Numbered from the stretch's first letter, positions 20,220 through 31,888 are shown. The stretch is 64,000 nucleotides of DNA from Hypoxylon rubiginosum (GCA_902806565.1 CADCXA010000021.1:1488001-1552000); one strand, 5' to 3'. Numbers and translations: made by a program. The notes: generated by a model not told the origin, from the sequence alone.

Positions 20220-23200
20220 ATGTCTACCCGTGGCGACACAACTCTCCCGTCTACGCGACGACCTAGAAAGTCGACAGGGCACTCACCCGTGCGAAAGCGG
20301 ATGGAGAAAGAAAACATCACAGTGGACGTGGCTAGCTCTTTGGCTGGTAATGGAGGCCGAAAGAAGTCACGAAGCAAGAGTATGGGCCCTGGTGGACTGG
20401 ACGCTCTGAAGCCTGGATCTGGAAATAGACGCGTGGTAGGCGACAGTGCTCCTGACGATACTGAAGCGCATTGCTCACTCTCAACCAAACAGTCCTTAGC
20501 AGCCCCTCCTCGACCGGCTCCAAGATCAATTCTCAAACCAACGATACCATTACTGCCCGAGATACCTTCATACCATAATTCCAAAATGCCCGCTCGCAAA
20601 TCGCCCCCCACCTTGACCGTTCAAGGAGCCGATAAACTGCCAAATCCTTTCCAGAATGACGATTCCAATTCGTCAGGGACGAGAATCGCAGTACGCACCG
20701 AAGAGGAGCAACAGGCTGCTGCTCGCGAACGAGAGGAGCGAGAACGGGCTCAATTAGAGAAGGAGATTAACGATCGACGAGAAGCTCGACGAAAATCTCT
20801 TGCGAACCGAAGAGTGTCCTTCGCCGCCGAGGCGACACTTCATACATTTCACGAGATTGAGTACATGCAAGACTCGACCACCTCAACTGACTATACGAGA
20901 CGCGCATCCTCGCATGCTGCCCAGTCCCCTGCTCCTACTCTTCCAAGTACCGAGCCCTCAGATCCGCCATCTACGCCTCCTGAGCAAGTGGAGGACGTTG
21001 TTCCTGATTCTCCGGATGATCAACGCGGTCTACATCAGAAGAGACGGCGCCGAAGCTCTGGTGCTCCGCTACCTAACTTCGCCAGCCCGAATGATGACAC
21101 CATGGCCTCGAGTGTCTATAGCTCTGACTCCGAGGCAACGGACGGAGTAATGGAGGCGCAGGAAGATATGGGGTCCGATTCTGGAAGCGATTCGGCTGAT
21201 GGTGTAACTATGGACCTTGATGTTGATGAAATGACTGGCGTATCCGCCATGTCTGCTATGTCCGGTGTATCTGCCGTCTCCGCTCGCTCGCCTTCCACGA
21301 CAGACTCGAACGACACGCTGGATTCTGCTCTTAGACTTGCCTCTCGTAGGGCTGAAACTCAGAAGTTTGACGAAGAAGAGGAGATAATCCCGTCTTTTGG
21401 ATGGGCTAAGAAGCCTGTACCAAAACCTACAAGCCCCGTCCAAGATCAGGAGAATGTACCAATCTCCTCGAGGTCATATTCCGCCCAAAACAATGATGAT
21501 CAGGAAGATACCGGCGCTATGGAAATGGAAATGGAAATGGATATGGACATGGATATGACAAATGCTGTCGGTGGTATCATTAGATCGTACAATGATTCGC
21601 CAGGTACTGCTCAGGAGGAAGATATGTCAATGGACGTAACTCGAGCACTCGGTGGTATTCTCCCCCAGCGCAACAGAACGCAGATTTTGCAACCAGCTAG
21701 TCCAGACAAAGCCGGAGAGGAGTCATTTATGGATGAAGCTACTATGGAGTTCACTACGGCGGTTGGTGGTATTCGAAAAGGCCCACAGTCTGAGAATGGT
21801 CCTCCCGATACCGAAGATAGCGACGAGAATGAGGATATGTCTATGGAACTTACTACTGTTATGGGTGGAGTTCTGGCTGGAAACAAAGCTAATGCTGCGA
21901 CAAGAAAAGCCCCACAAACTCGGCGCCGCACCATCGCAGCTCGCGATGACGAAGCGACAATGGATATGACAGTCGGGCTGGGTCGTATTCTTCCTACTAC
22001 ACAAGATAACGAAGACGGTGAGGAGGATGCTACAATGGGTATGGATATGACTATGGCAATGGGTGGAATCATCAAGGGGCCACCTTCCGTTAAGGACCGG
22101 GCTGAGGCAAGGCACATCATGGAGCAGGAAGTTGACGAAGATGATGGCCTGCCAGCACTGAATTCGTCTTCGAAACGACGCCTGTCCGCAGCTATTGCCG
22201 GTACAAATACATCTGAGACGGGAAGCCCTGGCTTCTCTGCATTCCGGGGCAAGGGGCTCCGTCGCACTGGCGATTGGCGAAGATCTGCTACGCCGAAGAG
22301 CAGCTCTCCTGTTCGAGCAGTATCGACACCGAAATCCGCCAAATCGGTCACGTCGGGTACTCCCAACTCGAAAGGACCTAGAACTCCATTGAGGGGTCCG
22401 CCTTCAAGAAAATCGAAGTCTCCCGTCCGGCATGATGCTGAGCAATCTGTTTCCACGCCTAGATCTGCTTCCAAGACTGGCCAGGCACTCTCAATTTTCC
22501 GACAAGACCCATCAACCGGCATGTCGACGCCGCGAGTCATCTTGACTCCTCAGACTAGGCGCCATTCTGGCGTTGGTGCCGATAAACCTGGTCTCGGATC
22601 TCCTAAGGTGGCCGCGATATTCGACCGACGTGGTTCTATCGGCGATACAGCAGAGGATTTCGTCCCGCGTGAAACCGTCCGAAGCGTCGCCTTTGCTGAT
22701 CCCCAGATTATGGAGCATGAAATTGATCAGGAACGTCAACGTGAAGCGGACAAGGAAAATAGCCGCAAGATACTCGAGAGAGAGGCCGACGGTGCGGACG
22801 AGAATACCAATGCAAGCCTGAAGGACATGATCTCTAGTATGACGCCTAAGAAGAACCTCTTTAAGGGCCGGAAGAGCTTGCATGTGGGCAGTGCCAAAGG
22901 TCTTCTTGGGAAGCGTCCTGCTGAGTTGGACTCGGACGATGAAGCCGAAGAAAGGGACGGAATTAAGCGACTCAAGAATCATCAGAGTAGCCCCGTCAAG
23001 AATGTGCATCTGCACGCACCACCTTCTAAAGCAGAAACAACGGGAAGGGTGACTCGTTCTACAACCCGAAACACAGAGGGTGCCAGCAATAGTGTATCCA
23101 CCCCGACGCTGAGACTTTCACCAAAGAAGACGCCTACAGTAGTGTCATCTCCTCGGGGCAAAGGGCGCTTCAAGGACGTCGAGTCTGACCAACCTACCAG

Positions 23201-24877
23201 CACAATCAACTTTGATGAATCGCATGTTGTGACCTACCCCGAAGCTCTAGAAAATGATGACGGAGAGCGTATCCATCTTCAAGACTTCTTGAACCTGACA
23301 AATATCCGCTTTATGGAATTGACTACAACAAAGCGACGGCACACCCAGGCTGCACCGACCATGAAGGATGACGCTACGCTTGGAAAGGAGGACATGTCCC
23401 TAGAACGATGCGTTGTCGCAGGTGCTTGTACCGTTCCTATGTTGGAATTATATCAACATGTAAGAATGTCTGCCGCCTTGAAGACTAGCATCTTTACTAA
23501 CTCTATCTACCTAGTCTTGCCGCGAATTGAAGAAGTATATCTCAGAGGGCAGGAGAATCGTCCGCGAAATTGAGACGGAGACTCTAGAAGAGAACCCGCC
23601 GCTCTTCAAAGAATACATCTCTGCAACACCCGAGTACAAGTTATTCATGGACAACCAGTTCAAGAACGTCAAGACGCACGCGCGATTGCTTAGCAAGGCT
23701 ATGTGGTACGAATGGCGCATGAAGCTTCAAGATGGACTCAAGGAGGGTCTGGTCAAAATTGCTGAGGGCATGACAGCAGATGAGCAGCTATTACGCAAAG
23801 AGCAGGAGTTGCTCGATTCAATTCTACCCAAGCTGCTGAAGCAATTTGAGTCGTTGAGTGTAGATCACGAGAACCTACAGTCTGCTGCTGAGGAGTTGGC
23901 AGATTGCGACCCTGAAGAGTTACAAGCTGCTCGGGCCGAGCTTACGGATGTTGACGAAGATATCCAAGCAAAGATGCAACAGATCGAGCAGCTGCGCCAG
24001 CAACTTGATGAGACTGAATCTGGCATCAGCGAATTATCGCAGAAGAAAAAGGATTACGTTTCCGATATACAGGAGGCAGAGAAAGTCCGGGAGGAATGTA
24101 AAGGGTGGACTGCTAGCGATGTCAATGCTCTGAAAGGTTAGTATTTCTCAACATCTCTACTTCGCTATTCTAGGGACTAACAAGAAAATAGCCAAGGTCG
24201 AGGATATTGAGAAACAAACTGGCTGGGCTCTCAGTAGCAGCACCAAAGACTGCTCACTTATATTGTCATACCAAAGAGACATTGAAGTTCTTTTTAACAC
24301 CCCTGCATTTGCGGGTCTGACGCCCGGCAATGGACCAATCGACGTGTGGTACATTGCAGCCAATCGGGATCGAAACCCGCAGCCTGCCACGCCCGAAAAG
24401 GAATATTTCGTCGACTGCATCAGGGATCATCTGAAGGGGTTGGTCCAAGCGCAGACAACACCCAAAGACCTTCTGGACATGGTCAGCAGCGCCTGGAAAA
24501 AGGCCAAGTACATTTCGGAGAACATGCGAATCCTCAACAGCACGTTCATAACCAAAGTCACCAGGACGTCGACTTCGTCGATGGCGGTCCGCGCAATTGT
24601 GCTACTTGCCCCGCTGAAGACCAAGGTAGAGCTCACGCTCGCCATACAAGGCCAGAACGCTCCGAATGGCATTGAATTCACCATCAAGCCGGAGGCTCGA
24701 GTTGTCTACGGAGAGCAGTTCAAGGTGGACAAGATTGTCGAGTTCCTTGTTACGAAGATTGGCACGCGTGTTGATTCGGAGCATGCATATGGGAATGGAG
24801 AGCGCAGCAACCTCATGACCTGGAGTGACACTGTTGTCGAACTCAAGGAGAGGTTACTTGCAAGGGGCAAGAAATAG
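20220..24877 (+). CDS. spc7: Outer-kinetochore scaffold Spc7/KNL1 (1515 aa, three exons)
   Basis: Exons 20220-23459, 23515-24136 and 24192-24877; both introns are 55 nt with ACTAAC branches. Two PP1-docking motifs are present: SILK at residues 103-106 and RVSF at 198-201. About residues 440-620 hold six MELT-type repeats (variants such as MDMTNAVGGI, MSMDVTRALGG, MEFTTAVGG, MSMELTTVMGG), the sites phosphorylated by Mps1 to bind Bub3-Bub1. A basic S/P-rich linker follows, then a coiled coil (exon 2) and a C-terminal RWD-type domain (exon 3) that binds the Mis12 complex. Order, motifs and length fit fungal Spc7. The repeats here share an extra conserved tail (GGI/GGV) after MELT. The gene ends directly before a run of 13 G. 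Confidence 0.95.
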
Positions 24878-26630
24878 GGGGGGGGGGGGGGAAGCGGATT
24901 GTCCCTATAATGCCGACTTTTTTACTCTTGGCCCGTCTTGCTATACTATCATGAGTTATGACCCCGGTTGAAGCATTTTGAGGAGGCCCCTAATGAGCAG
25001 AAGGCGTTTTGTAGTGTACTGTCAGTCTAGATACCAATGCCTATTCGTATGATTTTGTTTACCTAACTTGATCCTGTCTCTACATGTGCTACTGAGCCTC
25101 TGATTATCGTCCTGAAATAGTTTGTCTATTACCTAGGTACATAGTCATAGCTAGGTGCATATCTCTAATTAGGTACAAAGGACTGTCCAACAGTTTGGAG
25201 CTTTGATTATGTTGTTTTTGCCACTGGGGCAAATATAGATTGGGAGTGTTTAAAACATCTTGCTAGTCATAGCACCAAATTGGGCCAGATCATGACACAT
25301 AACGCGTACAGCACACTCAAGCAGCAGTAATTTTCCTTAAGTTTACAATATCTACCTGCCCCGTGCTTCAGGTACGTACGCTCAGTAACTACATAGGTAC
25401 AAATGGCAAGCTTGCCGGATGCGCGGCTCGTCACTGGGTTAGGGTAGTTGCCGGCTACGGTTTCGCAGCGAAATCACAAATGTGCCCTAAACGGGTAAAG
25501 TGAGGCTAGCCGTTTATTCAAGATCATTGATCCTAAAGGTACTTCCGCGTTGTCACGGAATTACGAAGATCAAAATCGAAGCAACACTGCATGTACCTCG
25601 AGATACGTATATCCTACCGACCTACCTACCTTAGGTACACAGCAACAGTCAATAATACACATACCTGATTTAAAGATCACAGGTACACGTACTAGCCCTT
25701 AGTATCTGGCAGTTTGCACCACTAGTTTGATTGATCATATTTGTACTTTAGGGGAATTTTCTCAACTTGGTGCATGCAGGTATATATATATCAGGAATGC
25801 CATAATGCATTTACTTATTTTACAATTACACTGAAAATATAATCTAAATCTCGTGAATTAATTCGTCTACATGCCCGTATTTTATTCTCATAGATGCGGC
25901 TGAGTTAAGAAAAAGGGGTACCTAGATTATTCACTCCAAAACTCTGGATAGGGGATGGGATAGGGGGTGAGAAATATCACAATGATGCTGTAGCTATTGA
26001 AAATCATTACCGCTGTGCAGGTACACTGAAATAAATATTAATTATTATATTTCTTATTACATAGGTATGGTTGGCTAATGGCCTGCAGAGGTGGTACGTA
26101 TTTGTGTACATGATGTTTATATATAAAAAACCACTACCACGAAGCGCGTCTGCGTTGCACAGGGCAATATTAGGGGGGCAACGAGCCTGCAGAATCGTAG
26201 AGCAGTTGTACTGTAACTGGTATCTCTGATTTTACTTTAGGTGTACTCTTGTATTTTGCTATTATTGGTCTGATTTGGAAAAAAAATTTGCGCGGTTGCC
26301 CTGCAAGACCAACTGATTATTCGACTGCCGTCGCCGTCGCCTAGCAAAACTGAGTGATTCTGCCACCGCCCGGTTACTGCCCACCAAGCATAAGAGACTT
26401 GTAAGTTTTCCCAATTTCTTCCTCTCTTCTCTTTTTTTTCTTTCCCACATCGTTCTGACAGTTTCCCAGCCCAGCTTTCAGCATTCAGCTTTGCACTCTG
26501 CACTTTGCACTCTGCACTCTCAGCGAACTCTCAGAACTCTCTCTCTCTCTGCGATTATTAGTACTCTCTGCATACTATCTCGCACGCGCACATACCCTCT
26601 ATCTCTCTCCATCACGACCTGACCGCAAAG
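24878..26630. other. AT-rich intergenic region, about 1.75 kb
   Basis: The region begins with a run of 13 G at the SPC7 stop, then turns AT-rich with many CTAGGTAC-type words (exact TACCTAGGTA at 25130). No open frame is convincing. The last 150 bases hold a repeated GCACTCT/GCACTTT and CTCTCTCT leader, typical of a strongly transcribed fungal gene, before the next ATG. Confidence 0.55.
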
Positions 26631-28827
26631 ATGTTCTCTCTTACGAGCCAGAACGTCTTCCTTACCTTCCTCCTCTCTCTCCTCCTCTTCGCAATCGGGT
26701 CATTCCTCGGCCCTGATTCCTCTCTCCTGGAAACGATCGCCGTCGTCCTGTCCGTCTCCGCGTACCTGTTCAAGGTGCGCCCGATCCTCGGCTTCGTCTT
26801 CCTCGGTCTCGTCTTTTTGGCCGGCGTCGCGGTCCAGGGCATTGCCAGTGAGGCAAACCTGTCGGTCTGGTATGTAATCCCATACCTCATCGCACAATCC
26901 TTCCTATGGGGGTTCACCTCATATGGTTGGTGCGTGTTTTGGGGGGCATGCTGCCTCGTGGGATACATCAACCATGGCCTGACCCATATCCTCTGGCATG
27001 TCCTGTACTACCCAGTTTTTGACTGGGTCAAGTGGTAAGTTATATCTTCGTTTATATCTGTCTTCAATATGTATTGGCTGTTGTCTTGTTGTATTGTTTT
27101 CGCAACATCATCGCTATGGTCTCTCCCCTTTTTACAACACCTTGCTACTCTTCACTTCACTCTCTACTTCACTCTCTACTTCACTCACTATTGCTTTTCT
27201 TACCTCTTGGCTACTTTCGCACTTCTCACTTGCTTGCTTTTTACTCTCCTCTCATTCAAACCTCACATCTCTTGTGAAGAGTGAATGCTAACTGCTATGA
27301 CTTACTAGGACGTTGACTGATCCCTACGAGTACTATGCTATTCGGACGCCTGGCTATCGCCAGAGCACCGATGGCTGGTCCTTCGTGGCCTCAGAGCTTC
27401 GGAAGCTTGACTGGGACCTCGACGTCGGCCCCCTTAACGACCTGTCCCTCCTTTGGTTCGATCGACTCGCGACCACCGCTCGTGTGGTCAAGAGTCAGCT
27501 CATAGACAAGCTCTCCGGGAAACCTGTCCCCCCCGCTCCTCTCACCGGTTATGCAGCCCTTCAGCTCCGGTGCCGCGGCGAACAGCGCGCCAAGAGAAGC
27601 CGCTTCGCTCAGCACTGGTTGCATACCGGAGAGGACTTGCCCGGGTTTCTCGGAGGCGACGGCTCGGTGTATTACAGCAAACTCCGAGCCGCCGAACGGG
27701 ATGCGCAAGCCGAAGAAGAAGCGGCGGACCAACGCCGTCAAGAAGCCAAGCGATGGCGCGAGTACTGGAAGCAGCACCCGGCGCAAAGGCTGGCGGTAGA
27801 CGAGTTGAATGCCTGGCGCAAGGCACCTCGGATGAAGCCGTTGAACTCGCCGAGCTACTCGGCGATGTCGACGTGGGTGTTACCGTCTCGTGGGGAGTTC
27901 CCACCGCCCCAGCCAGTCCCACGTCCAGCTTTTCGCCAGGGTCCGCTTCCACACCCGTCGCTTGTCTTCATTGGTCCGTCGCTTGGCACGCCCATTGAGC
28001 CTGTGGTCTCTGCTGTTGTGCCTTTTGCCCCGGCAGTCCCCGTCTACCCTTGGATCCCCGCGCCAGCTGCTCCCGGACAAGGACTTGGGCAAGATACTGC
28101 TCTCGTCTACGTTCCCGAGCAGGCTGTAGAACTCCCGTGTGAGCCCCAGCCCGCGACTGCTTACCTGCCCGTCGCTGCGCCTGTGTACCAGGGCGTTCAG
28201 CAGCAGTTCGCGGCGCTGTCGCTCAACGAGCCCGAGTTCGCAGTTGGCGTCGAGCAACCCCAGCCCGTCTACTGCGGCCCGCCTGCTTCCCTTGGCTGGG
28301 CCCCAGAGGTGGAGATGCTCGACGTCGATGACGCGGCCAAGTGGCAGACACTGCCGACGCAGGCAGCAGAGCCACGATCGAACCAAGTGCTTGAGGTGTC
28401 GACACAGGTCGGCAATTACAAGAAAGAGCAAGCACAAGAGCCACTACCAGCTCCTAAGAAGGCACCTGCTTCTTGGGAGTCTGCTCCAAAGCAAACTGGC
28501 AAGCCAGTCCAACCCCAGTCGTCTCAAGGTGAGCTGCTGCGCAACGCTGACGGCACTCCCTTGCTGGATCGGAACGGGAATCCAATCGTGGGACGGTCGA
28601 TGACCATCAACCTCAACGCGGGTGCTAGTCGGCCTCTGCCGTCCGCCGCTCGACCGTCCCCTGTGCAGGCGCCTCCCGCCCCTGTACAGGCACCTCCCGT
28701 CCCGCCCCAAAGCAATCCAGTCCTCGACGAGGAAGACGCCTTCGAAGAACTCGTCGCCCGCTTCATAGCAAAAGGCGAGACTGATGAGGGTGCCAGAGTC
28801 ATGGCATCTAAGCAGATGGGTTGGTGA
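26631..28827 (+). CDS. Unrecognised membrane protein with proline-rich cytosolic tail (640 aa, two exons)
   Basis: Exon 1 is 26631-27034 and exon 2 is 27309-28827. The 274-nt intron (donor GTAAGT, branch GCTAAC, acceptor ACTAG) is long for this genome and carries CTTCACTCTCTA repeats. The first 135 residues hold about four membrane helices (VFLTFLLSLLLFAIGSFLG, TIAVVLSVSAYLF, ILGFVFLGLVFLAGVAVQGI, VIPYLIAQSFLWGF). A conserved-looking segment (DPYEYYAIRTPGYRQSTDGW) and a charged helix (AERDAQAEEEAADQRRQEAK) follow, then about 300 residues rich in Pro, Ala, Gln and Val. The C-terminus contains GTPLLDRNGNPIVGR and a short acidic helical end. I do not recognise the family. It is the last clear protein gene before the structured-RNA region and is transcribed in the same direction, so that region could be its 3' extension. 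Confidence 0.72.
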
Positions 28828-29089
28828 TCGGCTGGTTGATCGTGATTTTTATCCGGTCTCCGCCTTTCGCCAGTCCCGATCTTCTTGCTCTCTGGCCCCG
28901 ATTCGTGTCTCCTGGGTTTGGACCAAACTGGCCTGTCAGTGCGCTCTCTAGTGGTTCCTTGGAAGAACACAGCTTGCTCTTAAGCTAGAACCTAACCTCC
29001 CTCCCTATCCCTCACCCCCCCTTCTCCCGCCTTATTAACATTCTAGCACTGGACCGGCCGATGCTCACATGATCGCTCAGTTACCAAAT

Positions 29090-29493
29090 CCTAGGAACCT
29101 CCTTTGTGGGGTGACGGAGGCGGAAAGCTTTTATACAGCTCAAACCAAACCCTAGGAATCCTTCGGGGTGACGGGTGCGGGTCGGCCGGTCGCCATTCGT
29201 TGTACCGATCCCTCATTCTGCGCGAGCGGATGACGGGTGAAGGCAACGCAACGTTTGGCCGCCCACCGCTGTCGAGTAGCTCATTAGTCGCTTCTTCGCC
29301 GCGTCCAGTTTCGACCCAGCGCCGGTGTGTGAACGGAACCGCTCTAGGGGAAGTTGACCGGATGTCTGGGAAGGATTGGCCGGCAAGTCGCCCGAGCGAA
29401 AGACCTTTTCCGCTCGAGGAATCCTGAGGAACCTTCGGGTGAAGGGAGGAGAGCCAACCCCTAGGAACCCCCTTGTGGGGAGACGGGAGGCGG
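29090..29493 (+). repeat. Four dispersed copies of a 30-nt CCTAGGAA...GGGGTGACGGG motif
   Basis: Copies lie at 29090-29123, 29151-29180, 29423-29449 and 29460-29493. Each starts CCTAGGAA (third copy CCTGAGGAA), has a T-rich middle, then a variable GGGGTGACGG core and a G-rich end (GGCGG, GTGCGG, GGAGG). In copies 1 and 3 the variable part closes a stem (CCTCC/GGAGG and CCTTC/GAAGG), and copy 4 pairs CCCC with GGGG. Copy 2 pairs poorly. They lie immediately upstream of the hairpin array and look like related RNA elements. Confidence 0.55.
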
Positions 29494-29667
29494 TGTCGGA
29501 TGAGATCTCTTGGGCATAGTACCCTCGAGACAATGATTCCGGTTCGGCGAATGGCTGGTTCTGAGTATTCTGAGTGATCCTAGATCAGGAGGTTGCGAGG
29601 ACTAGTCACAGTGCTAGTATGTTACGAATCTATGTACCGAACTACTCCGTGTAGTCTCGACAATGTC

Positions 29668-30211
29668 TCGTCCCGGTCCTGGTTCGCGCCGGCCTTCGAG
29701 CTTATACATATTTTCGACAAGGTCTCGACTGCGGTCTTGTCCACGCCGCACCGTCGAGCATCCATCTCGCCAATGTCTCGTCGCAGCCCCGTTCTCGGCT
29801 GCCCTTCGAGCATCCGGCAACTCTTGCCCGGTCTTGTCCTCGCCGGCCTGCAAGACTCATGTCGACAATATCTCGTAACAGTCTTGTTCGCGCTGTCCTA
29901 CGAGTATCCCATCGACAACCGCTCGGTTACGGCCTCGTGTTCTTGCCGTCCTTCGAGCACCCAACCTTCGACAATGCTCGTTGTGGTCTTGTTCGCGCCA
30001 CAACTCGAGCCCCTGGACAACGCTCAGCCGCGGTCTTGCTTTCGCGCCGCGCCTTCGAGCACCCTTCTCGACAACGCTCGGATGGACTTGTTCCTCGCCA
30101 TCCACCGAGCATCTCGACAATGCCTCGTTGCGGTCTTGTTCTCGCCGCCTCTCGAGTGCCACCCCACCCCCGACAATGCTCATCCGGTCTTGTTCGCGCC
30201 GGCCTTTGAGC
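29668..30211 (+). repeat. Array of 11 covarying RNA hairpins, about 51-nt period
   Basis: Most units read CGACAATG (or close), CTCG, a variable stem, a conserved loop (consensus TCTTGTTCGCG), the complementary stem, CCTT and CGAG. Unit starts are 29668, 29725, 29778, 29824, 29873, 29923, 29978, 30024, 30078, 30125 and 30180. Variable stems (5'/3') in order: CCGG/CCGG, TGCGG/CCGCA, GCAGCC/GGCTGC, CCGG/CCGG, ACAG/CTGT, ACGGC/GCCGT, TTGTGG/CCACAA, CGCGG/CCGCG, GATGG/CCATC, GCGG/CCGC, CCGG/CCGG. The outer clamp CTCG/CGAG changes together in unit 4 (CTTG/CAAG) and unit 11 (CTCA/TGAG). Paired changes in most copies show that the fold is kept while the sequence drifts. Conserved loop and flanks suggest a repeated protein- or RNA-binding site. 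Confidence 0.9.
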
Positions 30212-30237
30212 CACTGGCAACTGCCAGCGTCAGTGGG
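30212..30237 (+). ncRNA. Hairpin closing the array
   Basis: CCACTG (30212-30217) pairs with CAGTGG (30232-30237) directly after the eleventh array unit. Its loop differs from the array loop, so it may act as a 3' boundary. Confidence 0.5.
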
Positions 30238-30443
30238 AGTCTGTTGAGATTTCGGCCTACAATTCGGGTCGAGTTGTCTCCCGCCAGTGTACTTGAGGGA
30301 GTACATTGTGCGGGTGCACAATGAGGATCACCCTACGCTCTCTCGGACCCGGTACAGGGCGGAGCGGCTGCTACCACTCAGCCCCAGTCCATGACGGGGC
30401 GCGGCCTGCTCGCCTGTGTGCGGTACGGGAGAGCGCATGGGAG

Positions 30444-30478
30444 CCCTGTCTCGAGTCTTAGGGGGACTCGAGACAGGG
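30444..30478 (+). ncRNA. 14-bp perfect hairpin
   Basis: CCCTGTCTCGAGTC (30444-30457) pairs perfectly with GACTCGAGACAGGG (30465-30478) around a 7-nt loop TTAGGGG. It is part of the structured region. Confidence 0.75.
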
Positions 30479-30497
30479 AACCACACCTGTCGATACA

Positions 30498-30760
30498 CAT
30501 GTGAGAGAGACACCAAGTCATGATGGCACCAGCAAAGCCTCATGGCCACCGCGGGGCCCCTTCACCCACTCGCCCAGACAGGAGGCAGAACTTCAACCAT
30601 ACACACAAAAAAACACCAATACACCAACACACAAGAAGTTCGCCTCTGTCGGGCTAGGGCCTCGCGGTCACCTGTCGGGATCGTGGACTTTACACCTACA
30701 ACTACAACACACTACCATAAACAACTACGTCCACGATCTCGACCTTGTCTCTCTCACATG
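30498..30760 (+). ncRNA. Long-range 15-bp stem enclosing a 10-bp hairpin
   Basis: CATGTGAGAGAGACA (30498-30512) is the exact complement of 30746-30760. Inside it, GATCGTGGAC (30679-30688) pairs with GTCCACGATC (30729-30738) around a 40-nt loop rich in A, C and T and almost free of G. This nested domain structure is expected of a folded RNA. Confidence 0.65.
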
Positions 30761-30851
30761 CGACCATGCCCCCAAAACAACTACCCCAACAACTAACTGT
30801 CCCAGGAGTTCCGAGTCAACGAGTCCAGCCATGTGAAGAACGACCAACAAC

Positions 30852-31020
30852 GGATGAAGGTGCTCTCCCCTATACACCACCATAAAAACACCACCATCAC
30901 AGAAAAAAAAAATAAAATAAAATAAAAAAAAAATTAAAAAAAAAATTAAAAATAAAAAAGAAAAGAAACCACCAAAAAAAAAAAAAAAAAAAAAACACCA
31001 AGGTGGAGAGCCCTTCATCC
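30852..31020 (+). ncRNA. 16-bp stem with a 136-nt A/C-rich loop containing poly-A runs
   Basis: GGATGAAGG (30852-30860) and GCTCTCC (30862-30868) pair with GGAGAGC (31005-31011) and CCTTCATCC (31012-31020), leaving a single bulged T. The loop contains CACCACC words and long A runs with scattered T (30900-30995). The loop is nearly free of G, so it should be single-stranded. Confidence 0.7.
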
Positions 31021-31441
31021 CGTTCAAAGAACAACTACTACGTCCACCACGGTCATACTGACCATCAAGTCACGACCGTCACCAGTCTCAACGACAACGA
31101 TGGCCAAAATAATTAGTGAGAGGGGTCTCTTATACACCACACACCAAAGAGCAGAGCCCCTGGACGTATTCAACCAAAAGAAAAACCCACCAAGGCCATT
31201 ACAACAACCAAAACAACACCGCCGCCACTGTTTTCGCCGTCTACTACCAACCATCAACCATCAACCTCAACTACCAGAAAAAACCCAAACCCGACGGCAT
31301 TCTCCCTTAGCAAGGTCGAGAGCACACCACTACACCAATACCAACACCAATCGCTGCAACCACGATGGAGACACTCTCGCCTCACCCGGACACCACGTGC
31401 TACATAGGGTGTCGGTAGGTGCGGTACCAATCGAGGTGGAG

Positions 31442-31508
31442 ATTGTATGATTAGCACACATCCCGCCCTCCTCCTCCTTCTTCTATTGTTGTGTGCTAAT
31501 CATACAAT
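31442..31508 (+). ncRNA. 19-bp perfect hairpin
   Basis: ATTGTATGATTAGCACACA (31442-31460) is exactly complementary to 31490-31508, with a 29-nt pyrimidine-rich loop. It is the longest perfect stem in the region. Confidence 0.8.
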
Positions 31509-31888
31509 AATCCAACCCTCGTGAAAGTACTGTGCCTGTCGTCCTCTATCGTAGTATGTGGGCTGCAGAGCCTACCGCGGTACTGCAGCAGTCCGGTCAC
31601 CAGGCGGTAAACAACTCTCTTTCTCATCATCATCATCATTTTGAGAAAAAAAGAGACAGAGGTTGAGAGTGTCTACATCAACGCAGACAAGGAGCACGGT
31701 CGGGCTAGCGCATCATCGCTCGTAAGTATCTCCTATTCATTACCTCAACTTACACTACCGTTCATATGCTCACATATATATAGGCCCGAATGCTTGGTCG
31801 CATTCACATGGACTCGGACTCAAGAACTCAGGAACTCAGGGACTCAATCGGGGGTAGTTGTTTGTCGCGGCTGTCCCGGTCAACTCAG

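Noticed and set aside
29668..30211. CRISPR-like or simple tandem repeat array
   Set aside because: Units are not identical repeats with unique spacers. The variable part is internal to each hairpin and self-complementary, and this is eukaryotic DNA.
29593..30324. Long open frames across the hairpin array on both strands
   Set aside because: The frames are open because the repeats are short of stop triplets, not because they code. Several overlapping frames are equally open and none has a protein pattern.
30896..30998. Poly-A retrotransposon tail
   Set aside because: The A-rich stretch is the loop of a 16-bp stem (30852/31020) and is interrupted by C and T. No reverse transcriptase or target duplication is near.
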